Origin: Sulfuritalea hydrogenivorans sk43H
Lineage (GTDB): Bacteria; Pseudomonadota; Gammaproteobacteria; Burkholderiales; Rhodocyclaceae
Assembly: GCF_000828635.1 (NCBI RefSeq)
Contig: NZ_AP012547.1
Span: 62,001-126,000 of the forward strand
Reading direction: 5' to 3'
Length of the DNA: 64,000 nt
In this document: one piece after another, positions 16,533 to 26,099 of the stretch
How positions within the stretch are numbered: position 1 is the first letter of the stretch
How the letters are laid out: each line of letters begins with the position of its first letter
The notes under the pieces: generated by a model
The model's database searches: none
Seen by the model: the letters and a program-made list of their open reading frames with translations, nothing else
Told to the model about the DNA's origin: nothing
Translations under genes and position numbers: made by a program

Positions 16533-16543
16533 CCCGGAACGCC

Positions 16544-17437
16544 ATGCGCACACCGGTTCGACTTTCGTATCGCGCCAAGCCGTCCGTCATCGGCTTCATG
16601 ACGAATATCGCGCGTCCGGCGCCGCGGGCGCCGCGTGACGGCCCCCTGCCCGACATGCAGGCGCACTGGCGCGGCCAGCGGATTTCACCACGCGACCTCG
16701 CCGGTTTCTTCGAGCTGTCCGGCCTGCCGGCAAGCGAAACCCTGCCGATCCTGTATCCGCACACCATCAGCTTTCCCATGCTGATGGCGGTGCTGAGCCA
16801 TCCGCGCTTTCCCGTTCCGATCTGGAACGTGCTCCAGGTGCGCAACCGTTTGATGCAGCACGCGCCGATCGCACCGGATGCGGCGCTGGATTTCAGCGTG
16901 CGCACGGGCGAGCGGCGCGTGCTGGAAAAGGGCCTCGAGATGGACCTGCTGGTCAGTGCCGAAGCCGGCGGACGGGTGGTGTGGGAGGCCGTCGATACCT
17001 TCTATGCGCGCGGCCGCTTCGGCGTCGCACAGGCGGCGGTTTGCCCCAGCCCGAACGTGGCGGGGACGACGGTCGCCGAGTGGCGCCTGCCCGCGCATGG
17101 CCGCTGGCGCTACGGGCGGCTTTCCGGCGACCTCAATCCCCTGCACATGAGCGACGGCTACGCGCGCCGCTTTGGCTACTCCGGCGCCTTCACCCATCCG
17201 CAGCGGATCATCGGCCAGTGCCTCGGCCATCTCGGTGCCATTGGTGCATTGGGGCATGTGCCGATGCAACTCGAAACCTGGATCAAGGGCCCGGTGTTCT
17301 ACGGTGCCCGGCTGAGCCTGCGTGCCGAAGCGCGGGCGGCGGAACAGCTTTTTGCATTGCACGTGGATGACGACGCGCGGCCGGCCATCGTCGGCCGCTT
17401 CGTCACCCCAAACATCGATCGGGAAACTTCGACATGA
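16544..17437 (+). CDS. MaoC-like acyl dehydratase (hot-dog fold)
   Basis: A 297-residue protein. The C-terminal half has the hydratase-2 motif GRLSGDLNPLHMSDGYARRF followed by GYSGAFTHPQRIIGQCL, with the Asp and His used to hydrate 2-enoyl-CoA. The N-terminal half is probably a degenerate second hot-dog fold. It lies between thiolase and fadJ, and the next gene starts inside its stop (ATGA). A later start at 16598 is possible. It may hydrate R-specific enoyl-CoA or handle branched intermediates; the substrate is not known. Confidence 0.82.
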   Translation: MRTPVRLSYRAKPSVIGFMTNIARPAPRAPRDGPLPDMQAHWRGQRISPRDLAGFFELSGLPASETLPILYPHTISFPMLMAVLSHPRFPVPIWNVLQVRNRLMQHAPIAPDAALDFSVRTGERRVLEKGLEMDLLVSAEAGGRVVWEAVDTFYARGRFGVAQAAVCPSPNVAGTTVAEWRLPAHGRWRYGRLSGDLNPLHMSDGYARRFGYSGAFTHPQRIIGQCLGHLGAIGALGHVPMQLETWIKGPVFYGARLSLRAEARAAEQLFALHVDDDARPAIVGRFVTPNIDRETST

Positions 17438-19395
17438 GCAACTTCAAGCACTGGCGCCTCGAACGTGAAGCCGACGATTCAGGCGTAGCCTGGGCCATCC
17501 TCGACACCGCCGATTCCTCGACCAATACGCTGGGCGCCGACGTCATGGCCGAACTGGGCCTGATCCTCGACGAATGCGCGAAGCATCCGCCCAAGGGGCT
17601 GATCTTCACGTCGGCCAAGGAGGCCGGCTTCATCGCCGGCGCCAACATCGAGGAATTCGTTGCGTCCGATACCCCGGAGAAGGCGCTCGCCCTGGTCAAG
17701 CGCGGCTGGGACTTGTACAACCGACTCGCCGCCGTGAGCTATCCGACGCTGGCGCTGGTGCGCGGCCACTGCATGGGCGGCGGCACCGAACTGGCGCTGG
17801 CCTGCCGCTACCGCATCGCGGTCGATGAACCCGGCACCAGGTTCGCGCTGCCGGAAGTCATGCTCGGCATCGTGCCGGGCTGGGGCGGCATGTTGCGCCT
17901 GCCGCAAATCGTCGGCCCGGCGGCGGCCTTCGACATGATGCTGACCGGCAAGAACATTGATGCGAAGCGGGCGAAGAAAATGGGCCTGGCCGACGAATGC
18001 TTGCCGCCGCGCGTCATGGAAAATGCCGCGCGCATGCTGGTGCTGTCGGGCAAGCCGATGCGCCAGTCGCAACTGCTCTTGATGCAGAGACTGATGAACG
18101 GTCCGCTGAAAGGTTTCGTCGCCAGCGGCGCGAAGAAGCAGGTGGCGAAGCGCGCGCGACGGGAACACTACCCCGCGCCCTACGCGATCATCGACCAGTG
18201 GCAGAACCACGGCGGCAACACGCTGGCCGTGCCGGCCGGCGCGCCGATCTCGCTCGATGCGCTGGTGACGCACCCGACCACGCGCAACCTGATCCGCGTG
18301 TTCTTTTTGCAGGACCGGCTCAAGGGCTTCGGCAAGCTCAGTGGCCAAACCGGGAAGGATTTCGCTCCGCGCCATGTGCATGTGGTCGGCGCCGGCGTCA
18401 TGGGCGGCGACATCGCGGCATGGTGCGCGCTGCGCGGCATGACGGTGACGCTGCAGGATCAGTCCGTGGAGCGCATCGCCCCGGCCGTCGGCCGCGCCGC
18501 GAAATTCTTCGAGAAGAAGCTGCGCGACAGGAAGCTGGCGCGCTTCGCGCTCGATCGCCTGATCGCCGATCCGCGGGGCGATGGCGTGCGCCAGGCCGAT
18601 GTCATCATCGAGGCGATTTTCGAGAACCTCGAGGCCAAGCAGGCGCTGTTCGCCGACATCGAGGCGCGCGCCAAACCGGAGGCACTGCTGGCCTCCAACA
18701 CCTCGTCGCTGAAGCTCGCCGACATCGCTGCGAAGTTCAAGGATCCTTCGCGCCTGGTCGGCATCCACTTCTTCAATCCGGTGGCGATGATGCCGCTGGT
18801 GGAAGTGGTGGCCGGCGCCGGCACCGCACCCGAAGCGGCGCAGAAGGCCGCCGCCTTCGTGCGCAAGATCGACAAGCTGCCGCTGCCGGTGAAGGACGCG
18901 CCGGGCTTTTTGGTCAATGCCGTGCTCGCACCCTATATGAACGAAGCCATGAAGTGCGTGGACGAAGGCATCGCACCCGAAACCATCGACGCGGCCATGC
19001 TGGCCTTCGGCATGCCGATGGGACCGATCGAACTGGCCGACACGGTCGGCCTCGACGTTGCCGTCGCGGCGGGCCGGCAGCTGGTCGGTGACGCGAATCC
19101 GCCGCAAAAGCTGGTGGAACTGGTGGAGGGCAAGAAGCTCGGCAAGAAGTCCGGCCAAGGCTTCTACACCTGGATCGATGGCAAGGCGCAGAAATCGAAA
19201 GTCGGCGCTGGCGATACGGCGAATCAGGCGCTGGCGCAGCGCCTGATCACGCCCCTGCTTGACGCCACGCAAAGGCTGGTGAAGGACGGCGTGGTCGCCG
19301 ATGCCGAACTCGCCGATGCCGGCGTGATCTTCGGCACCGGCTTTGCGCCCTATACGGGCGGCCCGATGAACTACCTGCAGACGCACCGCGCTTGA
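17434..19395 (+). CDS. fadJ: Fused enoyl-CoA hydratase / 3-hydroxyacyl-CoA dehydrogenase, FadJ-like
   Basis: A 653-residue bifunctional beta-oxidation enzyme. The hydratase half (1-200) shows FIAGANIEEF and CMGGGTELALACRYRI for the oxyanion hole and LPEVMLGIVPGWGG with the catalytic Glu. The dehydrogenase half starts at about 314 with the NAD-binding VVGAGVMGGDIAAW, then SNTSSLKL and GIHFFNPVAMMPLVEVV with the catalytic His. Near the end, residues 590-597 (VGAGDTAN) come from a perfect copy of the 24-base repeat, between the two C-terminal helical domains where an insertion may be tolerated. It forms a pathway with the thiolase upstream. Confidence 0.88.
   Translation: MSNFKHWRLEREADDSGVAWAILDTADSSTNTLGADVMAELGLILDECAKHPPKGLIFTSAKEAGFIAGANIEEFVASDTPEKALALVKRGWDLYNRLAAVSYPTLALVRGHCMGGGTELALACRYRIAVDEPGTRFALPEVMLGIVPGWGGMLRLPQIVGPAAAFDMMLTGKNIDAKRAKKMGLADECLPPRVMENAARMLVLSGKPMRQSQLLLMQRLMNGPLKGFVASGAKKQVAKRARREHYPAPYAIIDQWQNHGGNTLAVPAGAPISLDALVTHPTTRNLIRVFFLQDRLKGFGKLSGQTGKDFAPRHVHVVGAGVMGGDIAAWCALRGMTVTLQDQSVERIAPAVGRAAKFFEKKLRDRKLARFALDRLIADPRGDGVRQADVIIEAIFENLEAKQALFADIEARAKPEALLASNTSSLKLADIAAKFKDPSRLVGIHFFNPVAMMPLVEVVAGAGTAPEAAQKAAAFVRKIDKLPLPVKDAPGFLVNAVLAPYMNEAMKCVDEGIAPETIDAAMLAFGMPMGPIELADTVGLDVAVAAGRQLVGDANPPQKLVELVEGKKLGKKSGQGFYTWIDGKAQKSKVGAGDTANQALAQRLITPLLDATQRLVKDGVVADAELADAGVIFGTGFAPYTGGPMNYLQTHRA
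19200..19223 (+). repeat. 24-base dispersed repeat inside the fadJ-like gene
   Basis: 24 of 24 matches, in sense orientation and in frame, giving VGAGDTAN at residues 590-597 of the encoded enzyme. Confidence 0.9.
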
Positions 19396-19420
19396 CGACC
19401 ACTTTGCACTAAACCATAAT
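19392..19420 (+). promoter_or_regulatory. Promoter of the toxin-antitoxin pair
   Basis: TTGACG (19392-19397), a 17-base spacer, CATAAT (19415-19420): five of six matches to each hexamer. It overlaps the stop of the fadJ-like gene. Downstream the segment CATGATCATAACG (19427-19439) contains the palindrome ATGATCAT, a possible antitoxin operator. Confidence 0.6.
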
Positions 19421-19453
19421 GACCAGCATGATCATAACGATTGTGAGGGCCGC

Positions 19454-19747
19454 ATGATTACCGAAACCAATGCCGTCAGCTTCCGCCAGAACCTCGGCGA
19501 AATGCTCAATCAGGTCCAGTTTCGCCATGACAGCGTGGTGATCAACAAGGACGGCAAGCCCGTCGCGGCACTGGTCGATGCCCGCCTGTTCGAGCGCATC
19601 CGCCGCATGCAGGGCCGCTTCGACGCGCTCTGTCAACGCATCGAGGCGGGATATGCGGGTGTGCCTGAAGCGGACGGGCTTGCCGAAATCGACGCGATGG
19701 TGGGCAAGGAGCGGGCGCGGGCGCGCCGGGCGGCTGGCAAGGCTTGA
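19454..19747 (+). CDS. Type II antitoxin, Phd/YefM family
   Basis: A 97-residue protein with the Phd/YefM pattern ITETNAVSFRQNLGEMLNQV followed by VVINKDGKPVAALVDARLFERI. It would bind the operator in its own promoter with the N-terminal domain and cover the PIN toxin with its C-terminal helices (residues 55-97). Its TGA overlaps the TTG start of the toxin gene, the usual coupling for such pairs. Confidence 0.85.
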   Translation: MITETNAVSFRQNLGEMLNQVQFRHDSVVINKDGKPVAALVDARLFERIRRMQGRFDALCQRIEAGYAGVPEADGLAEIDAMVGKERARARRAAGKA

Positions 19748-20184
19748 CCGCCGTGGCGGCGTTGCGCGTGGTGCTCGACACCAATGTCCTGTTGTCCGGT
19801 ATTGCCTATCCCGCCAGCGTGCCGGGGAAGATACTGGCTGCCTGGCGCCATGGTTCGGTCGAGGTGTTGCTCTGCGTGTACATCCTCGACGAATTGCGCC
19901 GGGTATTGCCGCGTTTGCGCCAGCGCCACGGCCTGACTTCGGCGGAGATCGAGGACCTGGTCGACATCCTGTCAATCCAGGCCGAAATCGTCGAGCCGAT
20001 GGATGGCGACGAACCGGAATTGCGCGATGCAGCCGACCAGCCCGTGCTCGGTGCCCTGCTTGCGGCAAGAAAAGGCGGCGGCGCGGATTATCTGATTACC
20101 GGTGACAAGGACTTGCTGGCGCTGGCTGATCGATATTCCATCATCAGTCCGGCCCGGTTCTGGACTGCGCATGGTGGACTGTGA
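19744..20184 (+). CDS. PIN-domain toxin (predicted ribonuclease, COG1569-like)
   Basis: A 146-residue PIN domain. Metal-binding acids are visible in VVLDTNVLLSG (first Asp), LDELRRVL (Glu) and the DYLITGDKDLLAL segment (C-terminal Asp residues), after which comes IISPARFW, typical of this subgroup. PIN toxins cut tRNA or mRNA when the antitoxin is lost. TTG at 19744 overlaps the antitoxin stop; GTG at 19753 is the alternative start. Partner of the upstream Phd/YefM antitoxin. Confidence 0.85.
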   Translation: MTAVAALRVVLDTNVLLSGIAYPASVPGKILAAWRHGSVEVLLCVYILDELRRVLPRLRQRHGLTSAEIEDLVDILSIQAEIVEPMDGDEPELRDAADQPVLGALLAARKGGGADYLITGDKDLLALADRYSIISPARFWTAHGGL

Positions 20185-20206
20185 ATCGTTCCGTCTGTCA
20201 CTCCGC

Positions 20207-21085
20207 TCAACCAGCGGCGTCAGGTAAGCGTCCCAGCTCCCAGGCGCGCAGCGCCAGCTTGCGCTCGACGCCCCAGCGGTAGTTGCTGTTGCTGCCGTCA
20301 TCGCGGATCACGCGGTGGCAGGGGATCAGGTAGCCAATGCTGTTGGCGGCGACCGCCGAACCCACGGCGCGCGCGGCGCGCGGCATGCCCAGATGGGCGG
20401 CGAGCTGGCCATAGGACAGCAGCGTCGCCGGCGGAATTTTCAGCAGGGCTTCCCAGACCTTGATCTGGAAGTTGGTGCCGCGCAGCAGCAGGTGCAGTTT
20501 TCCCCGCGCTGGCGTGCCCGGAAAAACGCGCGCGGCCAATGCCCGGGCGCCCTCCTCGTCGCGGCGGAATGTGGCGGCCGGCCAATCCTTGCGCAAAACG
20601 GCGAGCCTGGCCTGGCGGTCGTCGTCGCAAAAGGCGAGATGGCAAACGCCCCGCGCTGTCCAGCCGAACAGCGCGTCGCCCAGCGGCGTGGCGGCGTGGC
20701 CGTGGCGCAGTTCGACGCCGGCGCCTTGCGCGCGGATCTCGCCCGGCGTCAGCGCTTCGCAGCTCACCATCAGGTCGTGCAGGCGTCCGGGGCCGGAGAG
20801 GCCGGCGTCCAGCGCCGCATCGAGCACGCCGGCCGAGGCGCGCAGGGCTTCGCGCGCATGTTCCTTGGTCAGGTATTGCAGGAAACGTTTGGGCGACAGC
20901 CCGGCCCAGGCCGAGAAAACGCGCTGCAAATGGAATTCGCTCAAGTGCGCGGCGGCCGCGATTTCGGCCAGTTCCGGTTGCCGCGCGGCGTTGGCGCGGA
21001 TGAAGGCGATGGCCCGCGCCACCGCGTCGTATTGCCGCCGCCATTCGCCATCCGCGGGCAAGGTGTCGAGCAGTGGATCAGGCAT
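20207..21085 (-). CDS. AraC-type regulator fused to O6-methylguanine-DNA methyltransferase
   Basis: A 292-residue protein. Residues about 20-110 are an AraC DNA-binding domain (LAEIAAAAHLSEFHLQRVFS ending in KRFLQYLT). Residues 195-285 are the alkyltransferase with NFQIKVWEALLKIP, the DNA-reading helix and active-site IPCHRVI. The zinc-binding phosphotriester-sensing domain of full-length Ada is missing, so it can repair O6-methylguanine but would not sense phosphotriesters as Ada does. It overlaps the end of the upstream EamA gene by 8 bases, so the two are probably cotranscribed. Confidence 0.88.
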   Translation of the reverse strand: MPDPLLDTLPADGEWRRQYDAVARAIAFIRANAARQPELAEIAAAAHLSEFHLQRVFSAWAGLSPKRFLQYLTKEHAREALRASAGVLDAALDAGLSGPGRLHDLMVSCEALTPGEIRAQGAGVELRHGHAATPLGDALFGWTARGVCHLAFCDDDRQARLAVLRKDWPAATFRRDEEGARALAARVFPGTPARGKLHLLLRGTNFQIKVWEALLKIPPATLLSYGQLAAHLGMPRAARAVGSAVAANSIGYLIPCHRVIRDDGSNSNYRWGVERKLALRAWELGRLPDAAG

Positions 21086-21986
21086 GGGCGGCCGCCTTGC
21101 GCGGAACCAGCAGGCGCGGCGAAAAACCGGTGACCAGCGCGGTTCCCGCGATCACCACGGCGCCCCCGGCCAGCGTGTGCCAGCCGACCGGCTCATCGAG
21201 GAAGAGCCAGCCGAAGAAGGTGCCGAACAGCGGAATCAGGAAGGTCACGGTCAGGGCCGGCGCGGCGCCGATGTCGTCGATGAGGCGGAAGTAGAGCAGG
21301 TAGGCGACGCCGCTGCAGACCACGCCGAGGGCTCCGACAATGGCGATGATGTCCGCCGTCGGCGGCGCGGCCGGTGGAAAGGCCAGCAGCGCCGGTGCCA
21401 TCAGCAGGCTGGCGGCCCACATGCTGCCGTGGGCGTTGGCGAAGGGTTCGACGGTCCTTGCGGACTTCGTGTAATTGCTCGCCACGGCATAGCAAAGCGC
21501 CGCCGCCAGCGAGGCGGCGATGGCGAATCCCGCGCCGGGTTTCAGGGCGATGCGGTCGAAGCCGACCAGCAGGGCGACGCCGGCTACGCCCAACGCCAGG
21601 CCGGCAAGCGCGCGGCGGTCCAGCGGCGCGCGTCGCCAGACGGCGGCGATCAACGCGGCCCACAGCGGCGAGGTGGCGTTGAGGATGGACAGCATTCCGG
21701 CGGATAGGGTGAGCGCCGCGTAGCCGAAGAGCAGGAAGGGCAGGGCGGAATTGAACAAGCCGATGAACAGGTAGTGGCGCCGATGCGCGCGCCAGGCCAG
21801 CGGCCGGCGCAGCAGCAGCGCGACGGCGGCGAGGAACACCGCCGCGAGCAGCACGCGCGCCTCCATCAGCGCGACGGGGCCGAGCGCCGGTGCGCCGATG
21901 CGGATGAACAGGAAGGAGGCGCCCCAGATGGCGGAGAGCAGCAACAGGCGGAAGAGGTTGGTGGGGCTGGCGGTGGTCATGGGCAC
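21078..21986 (-). CDS. EamA/DMT-family transporter
   Basis: A 302-residue inner-membrane protein with about ten hydrophobic helices in two repeated EamA halves; the N-terminal FRLLLLSAIWGASFLFIRIG and the later SGVAYLLYFRLIDDIGAAPA and FLIPLFGTFFGWLFLDEP are typical. Members export amino acids or other metabolites; the substrate is unknown. Its stop lies inside the start region of the AraC-Ogt gene. Confidence 0.88.
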   Translation of the reverse strand: MPMTTASPTNLFRLLLLSAIWGASFLFIRIGAPALGPVALMEARVLLAAVFLAAVALLLRRPLAWRAHRRHYLFIGLFNSALPFLLFGYAALTLSAGMLSILNATSPLWAALIAAVWRRAPLDRRALAGLALGVAGVALLVGFDRIALKPGAGFAIAASLAAALCYAVASNYTKSARTVEPFANAHGSMWAASLLMAPALLAFPPAAPPTADIIAIVGALGVVCSGVAYLLYFRLIDDIGAAPALTVTFLIPLFGTFFGWLFLDEPVGWHTLAGGAVVIAGTALVTGFSPRLLVPRKAAAHA

Positions 21987-22070
21987 ACAGTATCGGGGAT
22001 GAGGCCGGGCCGCGCCACCCGATTCTTGCGCACCCTATACTGTCGGCCTGGACAGCGAGGGAGGAAGGCC

Positions 22071-22466
22071 ATGGGCCACGAAGGAGTGAAGATTTCCGGG
22101 CGCGAGCCCGTGCTGCGGGTGATGCCGATGCCGGCCGACATGAACGGCAACGGCGACATTTTCGGCGGCTGGGTCATGGCGCAATGCGACATCGCCGCCG
22201 CGATTCCGGCCATGCGCCGCGCGCGCGGCCGCATCGCCACCGTGGCGGTGAACTCCTTCCTGTTCAAGCAGCCGATCTCGGTCGGCGATATCGTCAGTTT
22301 CTACGCCGAGATCGTCAAGGTCGGCCGGACCTCGATTAGCGTCGATGTGCAGGTGTTTGCCGAGCGCAACCCGAGCCATCCGGTGGTGGTCAAGGTGACC
22401 GAAGCGCAATTCACCTATGTGGCGATCAACGACGACGGCAGCAAGCGCGAAGTGCCTGCGCCTTAA
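22071..22466 (+). CDS. yciA: Acyl-CoA thioesterase, YciA-like
   Basis: A 131-residue hot-dog thioesterase with the YciA pattern MPADMNGNGDIFGGWVMAQC, where GGW and the following Asp belong to the active site, then TVAVNSFLFKQPISVGDIVS. It hydrolyses short to long acyl-CoA to free CoA. The ATG at 22071 follows a good ribosome site (GGGAGGAAGG); upstream in-frame codons belong to non-coding sequence. Confidence 0.88.
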   Translation: MGHEGVKISGREPVLRVMPMPADMNGNGDIFGGWVMAQCDIAAAIPAMRRARGRIATVAVNSFLFKQPISVGDIVSFYAEIVKVGRTSISVDVQVFAERNPSHPVVVKVTEAQFTYVAINDDGSKREVPAP

Positions 22467-22502
22467 GGCGCTTCGTCCTGCCTCGGCGATCGGCGTGCAA
22501 CG

Positions 22503-23036
22503 CTACTTTTGCATCCACTGCCGCTTTTCGTTCAGCCACCACCAGCCCGGCCGCCCTTGCTTGATCCATTCCGTGCCGAAGGTATGCGAGGCGTAGGGCA
22601 GCCAGATGTCCAGATCCTCGCCGCCGTGGCCCACGGCGATCGACGCCTGATTGAGCAGCAGCGCCCGGTCGCGGTTTTCGGCGCGCAGCAGGTCGCGCAC
22701 CTGTTCGCGCCGGGTTGTGTCGCGCAGGGCGACGAAGCCGCTCGCGGTGTTGCCGATGACGCCTGCGTCCAGCCAGGGCTTCAGTTGCGGATAGCGGTCG
22801 CGCAGGCGCTTGATGGCGCGAGTGAGGTCGCCGCCGGAGTAGGGCAGCCTGTCGATTTCAGTGTCCGGCGCCTGGGCGTAGACCAGGGCCGCGACCTTCT
22901 GCGCCTCGACTTTTGTGCCGCCGGCGCCGGTATAGACCTCGATGTTGCCGCAGGCGCTCAGCAGCAGCGCGGCGGCGCCGGCTCCCAGCAGGCGGCGCAG
23001 AACATGAGTAACAGCAGCATTGATCGGTCCGGACAT
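22503..23036 (-). CDS. Small lipoprotein, possibly DUF1318 (YdbL-like)
   Basis: A 177-residue protein with a lipoprotein signal (RRLLGAGAAALLLSACG, lipidation Cys about residue 29). The core KRLRDRYPQLKPWLDAGVIG and NTASGFVALRD recalls DUF1318/YdbL proteins that accompany YdbH-type envelope proteins, and the end (EKRQWMQK) is like YdbL, but no YdbH is next to it. The C-terminal part (DLDIWLPYASHTFGTEWIKQ) is not one I recognise. It follows metK on neither strand's operon clearly; a good GAGGGAG ribosome site supports the start. Confidence 0.7.
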   Translation of the reverse strand: MSGPINAAVTHVLRRLLGAGAAALLLSACGNIEVYTGAGGTKVEAQKVAALVYAQAPDTEIDRLPYSGGDLTRAIKRLRDRYPQLKPWLDAGVIGNTASGFVALRDTTRREQVRDLLRAENRDRALLLNQASIAVGHGGEDLDIWLPYASHTFGTEWIKQGRPGWWWLNEKRQWMQK

Positions 23037-23070
23037 GTCGCTCTCCCTCTCGTGAGGATTGATGCCGCCG

Positions 23071-24249
<1,179 letters not shown>

Positions 24250-24268
24250 TCCAAAAATCTCAGGTCAG

Positions 24269-24339
24269 TCCGCAGATTACGCAGATTTACGCAGATTAAA
24301 TTCGTAGTCATCTGCGTAAATCTGCGAAATCTGCGGATA
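24269..24339. repeat. CGCAGATT-armed palindromic repeat, copy 2
   Basis: Left arm 24269-24297 (TCCGCAGATTACGCAGATTT then ACGCAGATT), right arm 24310-24339 (ATCTGCGTAAATCTGCGAAA then TCTGCGGATA). Arms are nearly perfect inverted repeats with a loop of about 12 bases. It lies between adh and metK, both on the minus strand. Confidence 0.85.
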
Positions 24340-24363
24340 AATGTTTTTTCACTGGTGCATGGC

Positions 24364-25494
24364 TCAGTCAAACAAAATCACTTGGCGCACGGCCTCTCCG
24401 GCGGCGAGGCGATCGAAGCCTTCGTTGATCTGGTCGAGCTTCAAACGGTGCGTGATCAGCTTGTCCACCGGCAGCCGGCCGGCCTTGAACAAGTCGATGT
24501 AATGCGGAATGTCGCGCGCCGGCACCGCCGAGCCGAGGTAGCTGCCTTTCAGCGTGCGTTCTTCGGCGACCAGATTCACGGCCGGCACGTTGAACGTATG
24601 CGACGGCGGCGGCAGGCTGCAGGTGATGGTGGTGCCGCCGCGCCGGGTCATCCTGTAGGCGAGGTCGAGCGCCGCCACCGCGCTCGCCGCCTCGATGGCG
24701 ACATCGACGCCACCCCGGGTTGCGGCCTTGACCTGCGCCACGAGGTCGGGATCGTCGGCACGGAAGGCTCGCGTCGCACCGAGCGCCAATGCGGTTTCGA
24801 GTTTCGCCGGCAGGGTATCGATGGCGATCACTTCGCGGGCGCCGGCAGCGAGCGCGCCGAGCACGGCGGAGAGGCCGACGCCACCGAGGCCGATCACCGC
24901 CACGGTCTGCCCGAGCCTGACCTGCGCCGAGTTGATCGCCGCGCCGACGCCGGTCAACACGGCACAGCCGAAGATCGCCGCGACATCGGGCGGCAGGTCG
25001 GGGGCGACCTTGACCAGCGAGCCGCGATTGCACACGGCATATTCGGCGAAGCAGGAAACGCCGACCTGATGGTTGAGCGGCGTGCCGTCGACGCGCGACA
25101 GATGGCGGTGGCCGCCGACCATGGTGCCGGCGGTGTTGGCGGCGGCGCCCGGCTCGCACAGGGCGGGGCGGCCTTCGAGGCAGGGTAGGCAGTGGCCGCA
25201 ACTGGGCACGAAGACCAGCGCCACGCTGTCGCCGCGCTTGAGATCCGTCACGCCGGGGCCGGTTTCCTCGACGATGCCGGCGGCTTCGTGGCCCAGTGCC
25301 ATCGGCATCGGCCGCGGCCGGTCACCGTTGACGATGGACAGGTCGGAGTGGCACAGGCCGGCAGCCGTGATCCGCACCAGCACTTCGTTCGGACCCGGCC
25401 CGGCGAGATTGACGGTCTCGATGGCGATCGGGCGGGTCTGCGCATAGGGGCGCGGTTGCTCCATCTGGCTGAGGACGGCGGCGCGGATTTGCAT
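24364..25494 (-). CDS. Zinc-dependent alcohol dehydrogenase, class III-like
   Basis: A 376-residue medium-chain dehydrogenase. Catalytic zinc ligands: Cys in AAGLCHSDLS, GHEAAG with His-Glu, and the later FGCAVLTG Cys. The structural-zinc loop has four Cys (SCGHCLPCLEGRPALC). NAD binding is through VIGLGGVGLSAVLG. The class III-like layout allows alcohols or thiol adducts as substrates; which one is not shown. No partner gene lies adjacent; metK is downstream across the palindrome. Confidence 0.85.
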   Translation of the reverse strand: MQIRAAVLSQMEQPRPYAQTRPIAIETVNLAGPGPNEVLVRITAAGLCHSDLSIVNGDRPRPMPMALGHEAAGIVEETGPGVTDLKRGDSVALVFVPSCGHCLPCLEGRPALCEPGAAANTAGTMVGGHRHLSRVDGTPLNHQVGVSCFAEYAVCNRGSLVKVAPDLPPDVAAIFGCAVLTGVGAAINSAQVRLGQTVAVIGLGGVGLSAVLGALAAGAREVIAIDTLPAKLETALALGATRAFRADDPDLVAQVKAATRGGVDVAIEAASAVAALDLAYRMTRRGGTTITCSLPPPSHTFNVPAVNLVAEERTLKGSYLGSAVPARDIPHYIDLFKAGRLPVDKLITHRLKLDQINEGFDRLAAGEAVRQVILFD

Positions 25495-25553
25495 GAAATT
25501 TTCTGCCTTGCTTGGGTTAATCGGAACCAGTCTACAGGATTAGATTTGCTCCC

Positions 25554-26099
25554 ATGGCAAATCCCCGCTATTCGCTTGCCGCACTGCTTGCCAGTTCGAC
25601 GCTGGTGCTCGGCGCCTGCGGCGTCCTGCCCTACGGCACGCAGTCGCCGGCGCCGGTGGTTTCGTCGCGAGCCGGCGCAGAGGCGCAGGGAGTCGGCGCT
25701 GGCGACACGGCGAATATCAACGACAAGGCCAACGACGTCGTGCTGTTCGCGCTGGGGCTGATCGAAACCGGCTACCGTTTCGGCGGCAAGAACCCGGAAG
25801 CCGGGCTGGATTGCAGCGGCATGGTCAGCTACGTCTACCAGAAGTCGGCCGACATGCGCTTGGCCGGCTCGGCAGCCGATCTCGCCCGACAGGGCAAGCC
25901 GGTACCGCCGGATCGACTGCGTCCCGGCGACCTGGTCTTCTTCAACACGCGCAACAAGGCCTATTCGCACGTCGGCATCTACATCGGCGACGACCGCTTC
26001 GTGCATGCGCCGAACAGCCGCGGCAAGGTGCGCACCGAGAGCCTGAGGAACGGCTGGTTTGCGGCGCGCTTTGAGGAAGGCCGCACCTATTTCGACTGA
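25554..26099 (+). CDS. NlpC/P60 family peptidoglycan hydrolase, lipoprotein
   Basis: A 181-residue protein. The N-terminus carries a lipobox (LASSTLVLGACG), so it is probably lipid-anchored. The NlpC/P60 domain starts at about residue 60 with YRFGGKNPEAGLDCSGMVSY (catalytic Cys) and continues with the His in KAYSHVGIYIG and DRFVHAPNS. It cuts peptide bonds in the cell wall. Residues 47-54 (VGAGDTAN) between the lipid anchor and the catalytic domain come from the 24-base repeat and probably act as a linker. Confidence 0.9.
   Translation: MANPRYSLAALLASSTLVLGACGVLPYGTQSPAPVVSSRAGAEAQGVGAGDTANINDKANDVVLFALGLIETGYRFGGKNPEAGLDCSGMVSYVYQKSADMRLAGSAADLARQGKPVPPDRLRPGDLVFFNTRNKAYSHVGIYIGDDRFVHAPNSRGKVRTESLRNGWFAARFEEGRTYFD
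25691..25714 (+). repeat. 24-base dispersed repeat inside the NlpC/P60 gene
   Basis: 23 of 24 matches, sense and in frame, encoding VGAGDTAN in the linker before the catalytic domain. Confidence 0.9.

Noticed and set aside
18376-18400. GTCGGCGCCGGCGTCATGGG in the fadJ-like gene
   Set aside because: This is the Rossmann VGAGVMGG motif of the NAD site, not a repeat copy.
20184-20207. Shared terminator between the PIN toxin gene and the converging AraC-Ogt gene
   Set aside because: The short gap has no stem followed by a T run on either strand.
24250-24363. SAM riboswitch upstream of metK
   Set aside because: The leader is taken up by the CGCAGATT palindrome; none of the conserved SAM-riboswitch core elements could be seen.
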